Positions 55,426-64,000 of a DNA stretch of 64,000 nucleotides are shown piece by piece. Position 1 is the stretch's first letter. Every line of letters starts with the position of its first letter. The stretch is from contig CM070910.1 of assembly GCA_036417435.1 (NCBI GenBank), positions 12,093,501 to 12,157,500 on the forward strand, given 5' to 3'. Below the pieces are notes generated by a model that had not been told where the DNA came from, ran no database searches, and was given only the letters and a program-made list of their open reading frames with translations. The stretch comes from Inia geoffrensis. Lineage: Eukaryota; Chordata; Mammalia; Artiodactyla; Iniidae. Position numbers and translations under genes: made by a program.

Positions 55426-56900
55426 AGGAAAACAGGTACATAAAGAACTGATAGGTAGTTAAAGGAGTCGAAGAGGTAATAAGACATGCACACAAATATC
55501 TATCTTACCAGACAGACTGTGGTAAGTGCCAGGGGAAGAGAACGAGCAAAGGGTAATGATTGTTTCTGGCTGCAGGAGATTCCACCAGTAGTGAAGGTGA
55601 GTGGGGGAATTTCACCTCCACGTTACAATATTAGGAAATTGAATTCAGATTGAATCTTCTTCCGTAATGCCATGGTAGAGCTAGGCTGAGAGCAGACACT
55701 TTCAGAATTCCTCCTTGGACAGCAAAGATCTTGGATCTAGATATCAGTGGGATAAAATCTAAAAGTCAGAGCTGGCTCTAGGAAGCCCCCGCATGGACAC
55801 GCCTCGGCCTGACCCCTCCAGGCACCGTGGGTAAGATCTGGAAAAGACCACCAGGGCCCCTGGTAGGCACAGCGCTGTTGGTGCTCTGAAAATACCCTCA
55901 CGGACCACGGTGTTTTCATGAGTGTTTATCACAATGTAGACAGTGTCCAATGTGTAAAGATCCATCACACCACTTACCTGTTTGAAAGAAAAGCAACATG
56001 GGAAAAACCACTTTGACAAATGATTATGGGGTATGTTATCATCTATAGAAAATAGTCATTTTATTTCTAAACAAAAAATGGTTTCAATGTCATTGTCATA
56101 TGTTTACTGTCATACACCCTTTGTTGAAGCTGCTACAAGTTGTCCTAATAAACTTTTATATTTACATTCAGGCATTTACATTTATATTTAGGCACAGTGG
56201 TTTACTTAATTTGGCATATACCCCAGCATGGCTTTTGTTTGGGGCTCTAAATTCTAGAGCAAGGGCTATAGACTTAGGGCCAGCTTAAAGCACCAAGAAT
56301 CTGGTAATGGGGGAAACACGAGGAAGACTCTTATTCAAGCAACATTGTCAATTTATTTGCGCAGAGAAATCTTTCTTGGGAATCTTCTTAACTTCCAATC
56401 CTTTTATTGAATTCTTTCATTGTTTGAAAGTCTGGCCCATGAGTTTCCAACATACAAACTGAAACCTTCTATGGAAACATCTTCACAAAAATAGGGTGAT
56501 GTTGAGAGCCAGATGCCACCGAATCTTCCATCTGCTCAAACAGCCCCACTCATTTAGCTACGCCTTCATCTATCAGCTGCTCCTGGCACCGTGTAAGTCC
56601 TTGGGAATGTAACGACGTGGCTCCTGCCTTAGAGGAAGTTCCAGTCCAGAGTATGATGGGTGTGAGGCTAATCCCGTTCCAGACCATTCTGGGGGCCGGG
56701 GGAGAGGGGCAGCTAAACCCAATACTTAGCATCCTATTATCCTCCAGGAGGAAAGCAAACAAGCCCAGCCTGGGGGTTCGGAGTCATTCCTTCTCCATCA
56801 GGCTGGTGGCTTTCAGGCAGCTAAGCCTCTGTTTGATGCCCAAGCGGCATGTCTCTATCTGAAGGTGTGTCTGAGTTGTCACTAAAAAGGACTTTGTAAA
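55426..56900. other. unique sequence, no gene recognised
   Basis: A small imperfect tandem repeat of TTTACATTCAGGCA and TTTATATTTAGGCA lies near 56159-56193. No transposon or exon is recognised. Confidence 0.4.
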
Positions 56901-56911
56901 ACATCCCCTTA

Positions 56912-57234
56912 GGGCTTCCCTGGTGGCGCAGTGGTTGGGAATCCGCCTGCCAATGCAGAGGACACAGGTTCGAGCCCTGGTCCGGGAAGATCCCACATGC
57001 CGTGGAGCAACTAAGCCCGTGCGCCATAACTACTGAGCCCGCGTGCCACAACTATTGGAGCCCAAGCACCTAGAGCCCGTGCTCCGCAACAAAAGAAGCC
57101 ACCGCGGTGAGAAGCCTGAGCACCGCAACGAAAGAGTGGCCCCCGCTCACTGCAACTAGAGAAAGCCCATGCACAGCAACGAAGACCCAACGCAGCCAAA
57201 GATAAACAAATTAAGTAAAAAAAAAAAAAAAAAA
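56912..57234 (+). mobile_element. CHR-type SINE, type B
   Basis: ATCCCCTTA at 56903-56911 and 57235-57243 is a perfect target duplication. The tail is AAACAAATTAAGT followed by an A-run of about 19. Confidence 0.96.
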
Positions 57235-57667
57235 ATCCCCTTACATCAGAGCCTCAATCAATGGGGAAACTGGAAATTATGTCACATTTCCAAGCTTGAT
57301 TCTGCAATACAATCTCCACCAGAAAACATTCTTCGTGTTTTCTTTATGTAGCTTTGTTTTCTGATTACTCCAAAACGCATACGCTATTTAAAGGGCAGGG
57401 ACAAACGTGGCTGTTGATTCAGTGGTCATGAAAAGACAGGGACAAGAAAATTAGATATTCGGAGTAGAGGATATTCCAGATAATAAGAGGACAAGCAAAC
57501 CGTCTGCACTTAGCTTCTCTGCTCCCATCCTTGCTAAGGAAATGCAGACCCATTTGGCTATGGTACCATAAACGCTCGTCAGAATAAATACACGCAAGCT
57601 GTCCTCACTTGCCTAAGTCAATCATTAACTAGAGCAGCTGTTTGTATCACTTACACCGAGGCAACAC

Positions 57668-57875
57668 AGCATAACCTCACTGAGATCATGAGCTCTGGAG
57701 TCAAACGGAGCTGATTGCAATCCTGCTTCCGTTGCTTCTTAGCTCTTTGGCTTTGGGTTAATTACTTCCTCTTCCTCTGGCCTCAGTTTCCTCATGGGTA
57801 AAGTGGGGCTATTCCTACTTTGCGGGGTGGCTGTGAAGAGTCGTGTGGGTGGTGTTTGGCACGTTCCCTGACTGT
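57668..57875 (+). repeat. MIR-like ancient SINE remnant
   Basis: ATGAGCTCTGGAGTCAAACG, CTCAGTTTCCTCATGGGTAA and GCGGGGTGGCTGTGAAGAG give a nearly full-length MIR in forward orientation. Confidence 0.85.
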
Positions 57876-57879
57876 GACG

Positions 57880-58940
57880 TGTACACATTTTTTAAAAAGT
57901 ACTAACATCATTAGTGTTTAAATATCAAATTTTCCAAAGGGAGACCTGGTGTTGTATGTAATTCATGACGTAGATATGGACGTTTGAGAATTCCCAAGGG
58001 TTTTGAAGGAGGTGATTCTTCAATGCAGAAAGAAACTGGCCCGCTGCAGCTTTTGAAAGTTGCCCTGCACAGGGCTGAGTGCTGGGGCTCCCGAGTTCCT
58101 CCGTGGAGTGTGAAGCGCTCACAGTCATCCAGTGCAACTGGGCCTGCACGCTGACCTGTCTCCCTCACGTGTGTTTTTATACTTTCTCCAGTAGCCCAGT
58201 TTTAGTCCCTTTGGGAAAAGCTTCCTCAATGATATGAAATTAGCTCTCTACCACGTAGTAAGAATGCACCAGAAAAGACCAGTCAGGATTTCCATTTCAC
58301 AGGAAATTTTCTGAAAGGCCTGAAATCAGAAACAGGAGGTCTGTGTAATAGTGGGCGCCATGAGCACCGTGGGCCCGTGTGCTGCCTGCCCAGTGTCTCG
58401 AGGCTCAGGGAGGCTGAATGCTGCACTCTTCCTTCCCCACAGACACAGCAGTTTGTCTTCTGAAGTAATTACTGGTTCACATTTCTGCCGACCTTCTGGG
58501 AAAAATGCTACAGGAGACTTCCCGTCCCTCTCACGGTCACGTGTGTGGTTTACCCACCCTTAAAATCGCCCTGCAAGTTCTTGGGGGTATTAGTTTATGC
58601 AGACAATAAAGTAAAAACAATTCTTCGACTTGCTTTAATTTAGTCATCATGATAGATGAGTGTCTTGGTGATGGGGAAGTCCAGAAGGATCTTTTTCAGC
58701 TGAGAAGGAGAAATGGCAGGCAATGCCCCTCTCAGACGTGGGGTTAGGGGACGGGACCTTCCAACACTCACTCACGGCCCCTTCACACAAAACAAGGGCA
58801 GGGTCCTTCGATGGCTTCATGGGGTGGGCGGGGGGGAGAAGAGTTGGCATCATTTTTATGGTGACTCACCTGTAAACCTTAATTAAAAACCTATTCATAA
58901 TGCAACATGTTCAATCAACTCTACTTGAATAAAATAGTTT
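57880..58940. other. unique sequence, no gene recognised
   Basis: Mixed composition with a G-rich patch near 58822-58840. Frames at 57911-58168 and 58351-58563 have no domain features. Confidence 0.4.
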
Positions 58941-58954
58941 AAAAAAATCTGTTC

Positions 58955-59111
58955 GTGGGAATTCCCTAGCGGTCCAGTGGTTAGGGCACCGCACTTCCAC
59001 TGCAGGGGGCACAGTTTAGATCCCTGGTTGGGGAACAAAGGTCCTGCGTGCCACGCGGCTCAGCCAAAAATAATTTTTTAATTTAAATTTTAAACAAATT
59101 TAAAAATAAAT
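58955..59111 (+). mobile_element. CHR-type SINE, type C
   Basis: Head GGGAATTCCCTAGCGGTCC, end CGCGGCTCAGCC and an A/T-rich tail. AAAAAATCTGTTC (58942-58954) and AAAAATCTGTTC (59113-59124) form the target duplication. Confidence 0.93.
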
Positions 59112-59372
59112 TAAAAATCTGTTCAAATTGTGTGAAATGAACAATAGTTGAGGAAAGCAACCTCATGACACAGTTCTCTCCTGAATATAAAATCGGTCAT
59201 GAAGATAAATTCAAACACCTTTTTTTTCCCCCTTAAATCCAAGACGTAGGTGGAAGCTCATAAATCGAGATACCCTCTTAGTTTAAAACGTTTAAGTCAT
59301 ATAGACAGAGCAAGGAGAATTTTTGAAATCCAATGACCCTTTCATGAACTTTGTCATTAAAAACCTTCCAAT

Positions 59373-59591
59373 AGGGCTTCCCTGGTGGCGCAGTGGTTGA
59401 GAGTCCGCCTGCCGATGCAGGGGACATGGGTTCGTGCCCCGGTCTGGGAAGATCCCACATGCCGCGGAGCGGCTGGGCCCGTGAGCCATGGCCGCTGAGC
59501 CTGCGCGTCCGGAGCCGATGCTCCACAATGGGAGAGGCCACCAACAGTGAGAGGCCCGGGTACCACAAAAAAAAAAAAAAAAGAAAAGAAA
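59373..59591 (+). mobile_element. CHR-type SINE, type A
   Basis: Complete head and body with GGGTACCAC and an A-rich tail ending AAGAAAAGAAAA. I see no clear flanking duplication. Confidence 0.95.
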
Positions 59592-59962
59592 ATGAATCAG
59601 TATACACTTATTATCTGGTATACAGTAGGTGTTACAAAATGAGCATAAGCTTCTCTGTCACTAGAGATTCAAAAAACTTTAAAAATTCCACCTGTCTTAC
59701 TTCTTCCCAGGGAACATTATTACAGACGACAGGCAAGGCACATATGACGACACAACTATGAGTTTTATTTGTTTATGCGTGTGGACAAGAGTAATGGGTG
59801 ATTGTGTAGGGTCTGTCTTTCAAACATTTAGGTTTGAAATTTAAGCAATTAGATATAGCTCAAAGAAAAAAAAAGACTAGTGTTTTTTTTGGTCATTATG
59901 TTTGCAAAATATTTTCCACACTAGCCTTTCAGGAGGGGAAGCCTAGAATTGAAAAGGGTGTC

Positions 59963-60210
59963 GGGCTTCCCTGGTGGCTCAGTGGTTGGGAATCTGCCTG
60001 CCAATGCAGGGGACACGGGTTCAAGCCCTGGTCCGGGAAGATCCCACATGCCACGGAGCAGCGAAGCCCGTGAGCCACAGCTACTGAAGCCCGCGTGCCT
60101 ACAGCCCATGAGCCGCAGCTGGGGAAAGCCCGTGCGCAGCAACGGGGACACAATGCAGCCAAAAATAAATAAATAAAATAAATAATAAATTTTAAAAATT
60201 AAAAAAAAAA
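59963..60210 (+). mobile_element. CHR-type SINE, type B, internally deleted
   Basis: AAAAGGGTGTC (59952-59962 and 60211-60221) is a perfect target duplication. At about 248 bp the element lacks the central GAGAAGCCACCGCAATGAG part and joins GAGCCGCAGCTGGG directly to GAAAGCCCGTGC. Confidence 0.96.
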
Positions 60211-60654
60211 AAAAGGGTGTCAACGGACTACTTTGGGTAAAATGTACTGATTTTAGTAGAGGGAAAACCATACGAGGTCAAACTGTTCATGTCCACATCC
60301 TCAACACACAGCCCTGTCCTGGAATATACTGGACACCCTGAAGTGTTCCACAAATGAACGCATGACTTAAAGATGATGAACTCAATCACTACATAACAAG
60401 AAGAAAGAAGACCATGATTTAGTAGAAGAAGGAAGACAAGAGGAAATAATTAGAATTCGAGTCTGAAGGCATAATTTACTTGACGTGTTTCTGCTGTGCT
60501 TATCCTATTTCTTCCTTCTCTCTGCCTTTAATCTCCTGGTGGTCAATGTTTGTGTCGTATGTGGGAGGGCGGCGTGGACAGGAAAGTGTAAAAGCACTGG
60601 CCACCACTGCAGGTACCTGCTTAGTGTGTTGATAGTAATAAAAAAAAGTGCTTA

Positions 60655-60745
60655 AAGATCATTAAGCCCAAACCCTCACTTCACAGATAAGGAAAGTAAG
60701 AAATCAAATGACTTGACTAAGGTCACTGACACAGTCAGCTGAGCG
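60655..60745 (-). repeat. MIR-like ancient SINE remnant
   Basis: CTTCACAGATAAGGAAAGTA and AATGACTTGACTAAGGTCAC match the reversed MIR core loosely. Confidence 0.55.
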
Positions 60746-60947
60746 CAAGGAGTATTGTATCATTATTTATTGCTCTGGGGAGGAGGGGCTATGATGACGA
60801 ATAAAACTTCTCATAGACCTGCCTGATATTAGCCCCTAACCCCCAACACGGTAGCGAGTTTGTTTGGTTTGACCAATTGATTGATTCCTTGTACATTGAT
60901 TTTGACAAGAATGCCCGGAAAATAATGTTCTTAAAATCTTACTTTGC

Positions 60948-61234
60948 GGGCTTCCCTGGTGGCGCAGTGGTTAAGAATCCGCCTGCCAATGCAGGGGACA
61001 CGGGTTCGAGCCCTGGTCCGGGAAGATCCCACATGCCGCGGAGCAACTAAGCCCGTGAGCCACAACTACTGAGCTTGCGCTCTAGAAGTCATGCTCCACA
61101 ACAAGAGAAGCCACCGCAATGAGAAGCCCGCGCACCACAACAAAGAGTAGCCCCCGCTCGCTGCAACTAGAGAAAGCCCACACGCAGCAACAAAGACCCA
61201 ATGCAGCTAAAATAAATAAATTAAAAAAAAAAAA
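60948..61234 (+). mobile_element. CHR-type SINE, type B
   Basis: Complete head GGGCTTCCCTGGTGGCGCAG, one CCACAACTACTGAGC module and an AATAAATAAATTAAA tail. No clear flanking duplication is seen. Confidence 0.95.
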
Positions 61235-62140
61235 GAAGCTCCATGAGGAAGGGGGCCAGGCTGGTCTAGTTTTGCTCACAATTGTGCCCCTTGCACCCTT
61301 CATTTGCTTTGCACATGGGAGGTGTATGATAAATATATGTTTATAAATTAACCTAATAGAAGGGAATAGGAAATAGTATGAACATTTGGATAATGCCTCT
61401 GTATAAGTAAATACCAAATACTTGTGATTATAAAATTGATTAATCCTTTATTAGAAAGATAATTCACATGTTTAAGAAGGTGTCAACTACAAGTCTGAGA
61501 GGAAATGGAAGGCAAGAAATCCAGAGGCTTGAGGAGAAAATCAGACCTTTCTTCCTCCGATCCATCTCTGTTTCTGATTCCCTAAATTTTCCATTACTCT
61601 AAACCACAAGCTTCTGCAAGGCTCAGTGTGTTTTAATTAAACCCCAACGATGAACGCAGACTTTCCGAACTCCGTCCTGGTTTGCGCCCTTATGCTTCCA
61701 AGTAGGCTTTAAAGAAAACAGTGAGGAGGCCTGATACTCAACAAGGCCTTAGGAGTTTGCGTTACCCTCGCCCAGAACGGAAAGGTGCAGAGAACCACCC
61801 TGAGGGCCTATAGGGGCACTTAATGATCATTCCCTCGCCTCCTGGGATTGGCATTTTGTTCTTTATTTGCCTGGTTTGTGTTCACAGAGTTAAAGCTCTG
61901 TCTGTGTGACTCAGGCCATGAAAATGCTTGACTTGGCAACCCACGTGGCTATTCCCCACACAGGCCTCAGCTGAGGGCCCAGAGAAGCAAGAAGGCTGGT
62001 CCCTCAGCCCTCTCTGGTGGCGACTGTAATGTCCCTGCGGCCCCTGCCAACAGCCACGGTGGAGGGAGGCTGCGAGGGGAAGCTGTGTCCTGAGTTAAAC
62101 TCTCCTCCAAGAGGTGGCCTCACAAAACCGCATGGGATCC
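61235..62140. other. unique sequence, no gene recognised
   Basis: No transposon is recognised. The 61.9-62.1 kb part is moderately GC-rich, without an island or exon that I can support. Confidence 0.4.
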
Positions 62141-62149
62141 ACGGGGAGA

Positions 62150-62310
62150 CTTTCTTTCTTACTTTCTTTCTTTCTTTCTCTTCTTCCTCCTTTCCTTTCT
62201 TTTCATTCTTTTTCTTTCGTTTCTCCTTTTCTTGATCCTTCCCTCCCTCTCTCCTCTCCCTTGCCCTCCTTCTTTCCTTCTTCCTCTGTGGGTCTCTCTC
62301 TCTCTCTCTC
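62150..62310 (+). repeat. polypyrimidine tract (CTTT/CCTT/CT)n
   Basis: About 160 bp almost only C and T, with TTTCTTTCTTTC, TCCTTCCCTCCCTCTC and a closing (TC)n run. Frames over it are low complexity. Such a tract can adopt triplex DNA. Confidence 0.92.
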
Positions 62311-62446
62311 TTTTTTTTTTTATATATATATTTTTTGGCCTCACTGCGTGGCTTGCGGGATCTTAGTTCCCCAACCAGGGATCAAACCTGGGCCCTCAGC
62401 CGTGGAAGCGCGGAGTCCTAACCACTGGACCGCCAGGGAATTCCCT
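62311..62446 (-). mobile_element. CHR-type SINE, type C, in a pyrimidine tract
   Basis: Reverse copy with a T-run, TATATATATA, TTTTTTGGCCTCACTG tail side and CCGCCAGGGAATTCC head. CTCTGTGGGTCTCT lies on both sides (62284-62297, 62447-62460) as target duplication. Confidence 0.94.
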
Positions 62447-62460
62447 CTCTGTGGGTCTCT

Positions 62461-64000
62461 TGTGAAAATGAAAAGAACAAAAATCTCAAAGAACTATTCA
62501 ACTAGCAGACATTTCTATGTGTCCCCTGGCCTTTCCCAGGTCCGTCCCTCTCTCCAACTCAGCCCTTTGCTTTCCATGTAAGAGATACAGGTAGCTCTTA
62601 TGCAAAAGTATGAAGAAACCAAGACAAAATCAACAACTAACTGTTACAGGATTGTTGTAGTTATACTTTAATCTGACAAACATGGCCTGAGGGTTACCTG
62701 CATGGTCTCTGCAGATTACGTGGGTGTCACCCACAGGGCCAGTTAGTATCCTTGGCTACTGTGTAACACTCAAAGAGGTTGGTGAGATAATCTTGGTTCA
62801 GGACACTGAACCACATTATACTTGAAACATATACTATGAAATGACTTTTGGACTCAGCACAATTATAACATTCGCTGAGTCTGCCAAGTTTACCACATAG
62901 ATAAGGAAAAAATACATAGTTTAAATATTAAACAATTCAATTTGAGGGGCAATCCCCTCCTAAAGGTGCACCAAGAAACTAATTTGCAGCCTGCACACAT
63001 TCATTTCACAGAGAAGAGTGGGTTTCCGCTAACAGGTCTCCAAGGCCTTCATCCCAGTAATGGCATGGTCCCCAGGCACGCCTCTGGGAACTGGATGGCT
63101 GGATTGCAGCCACAAGGCCATAAAGATAAAATTCAGGAAGTGAGTTGGTATCTTCATTTTGAAATTCTCAGGCCAGCATTAGCTGGTGAGTTTTAAAGGA
63201 GAATTCGTGGTTTGGAAACAGCTCCAGGCTTGCTGCCTTTTCAGTGTGCAAAGTCATTCTTCTGAGTATTCAGCATCTCAAATCACCCTCAGCATCCCAG
63301 CTCTGCTATCTGGGGATAGGTGCACCTTGTGGTAGGTGAATGCCAAGTGCTCGATCCAGGAAACGGTTATAGGAATGATTTACGCGCATGTCCTAAGCCC
63401 CACTGGGCACTAAAGAGATGCCTGCTTTGCTAATAAATCTTGCATTCGTCAACATTAATTAAGGTCATTTAAGTCTGCAGTCAAGCGTACACTTTTCAAC
63501 GAGCAGCCAACTTTCCTTCTATTAAATTTTTAGGAGAATATATTACCAAATTCTGGGAAGTAGCATCGGCAAGAAGCCGAGCTGGAGTAGGTTTAGGAAC
63601 TCAGCCGTGTGACGCTGCCTTGTCTGAACACACCCAGGCCGTGCGTGCACAGCAAGTCAGATGGTGTCACTGCTTCCAGCGCCCCCATGGTGGTCTCGAT
63701 CCAGCCACAACCACCGGAAGGAGGACAGAGGACAGGCTCGGAGTCTGTGCTCAGGGGAGGATGTAAAAGGAAGAAAAAACCTGGACCATGAGCATTTGGA
63801 GACCGTAACCCAGTTGAGGGGGAAAGACGGCACCCATGAAAGTGGAAGTAACACTGCTGAACGGCAGGAGAGCCTGAACCAAAGGATGGGACAGAGCTTC
63901 AAGGAGGGAGAGACAAACGTGTGGGAGTGAAGAGGGAAGGTGGTGAGGATGTGAATTACAGGCTCGGGACCTGCAGAGGAGGAAGTGGGTACCGAGGGAG
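62461..64000. other. unique sequence to the window end
   Basis: No transposon is recognised. The frames at 62942-63196 and 63661-63930 have no domain features. The last 300 bases are purine-rich. Confidence 0.4.

Noticed and set aside
62114..62581. 155-codon plus-strand frame
   Set aside because: It reads through the pyrimidine tract and a reverse SINE, giving a Ser/Phe/Leu low-complexity string.

Overview
This is a stretch of mammalian nuclear DNA, most likely from a cetacean (toothed or baleen whale). It holds about thirty copies of the tRNA-derived CHR SINE family, which is characteristic of cetaceans and their hippo and ruminant relatives. Many are the compact form with a tail reading GTACCGC followed by poly-A. 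L1 copies and ancient placental repeats (MIR, L2, MER5A, MER20, MLT1, MLT2, Tigger) lie among them. There is no bacterial organisation: no operons, ribosome binding sites, CRISPR array or phage. I recognise no complete protein-coding gene. Nearly all open frames are chance frames, or translations of SINE and L1 copies.

Three SINE forms are used below. Type A is compact (about 200-220 bp): a tRNA-like head, a short GC-rich body and a GTACCGC/GTACCAC poly-A tail. Type B is long (about 250-440 bp): the same head, then CCACAACTACTGAGCC modules, CGCAACTAGAGAAAGCCC and an AATAAATAAATA tail. Type C is short (about 120-165 bp): a head with GGTCCAGTGGTTA, then GTGGCC and an A-rich tail.

Layout. 1-10.7 kb: old L1 fragments carrying SINEs. 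At 7.3-8.9 kb a younger L1 and about 0.7 kb of 3' flank lie together inside an older L1. 10.7-22 kb: mostly unique sequence with MIR, L2, an inverted old L1, a Tigger-like MITE and an MLT2-type LTR. 22.4-24.9 kb: a 5'-truncated L1 with ORF2 remnants and a nested SINE. 24.9-29.9 kb: the longest SINE- and L1-free stretch, AT-rich, with a decayed minisatellite at 28.1-28.45 kb. 30-36 kb: SINEs, ancient repeats and a perfect 22-bp-arm palindrome at 34.5 kb. 36.0-37.1 kb: a strong CpG island, the only clear promoter-like region, with a strong minus-strand splice donor (CAG/GTAAGG). 37-48.5 kb: unique sequence with L2, MIR, one L1 3' end and several type A SINEs. 48.6-54.9 kb: the densest nest of insertions, including an MLT1-type LTR split by three SINEs and an L1-SINE unit inside one target duplication. 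55-64 kb: scattered SINEs, MIRs and a pyrimidine tract.

The simplest reading is a CpG-island promoter, possibly firing leftwards, surrounded by intronic or intergenic DNA shaped by L1-driven retrotransposition. Repeat family names come from remembered consensus features, and most old-repeat boundaries are approximate.
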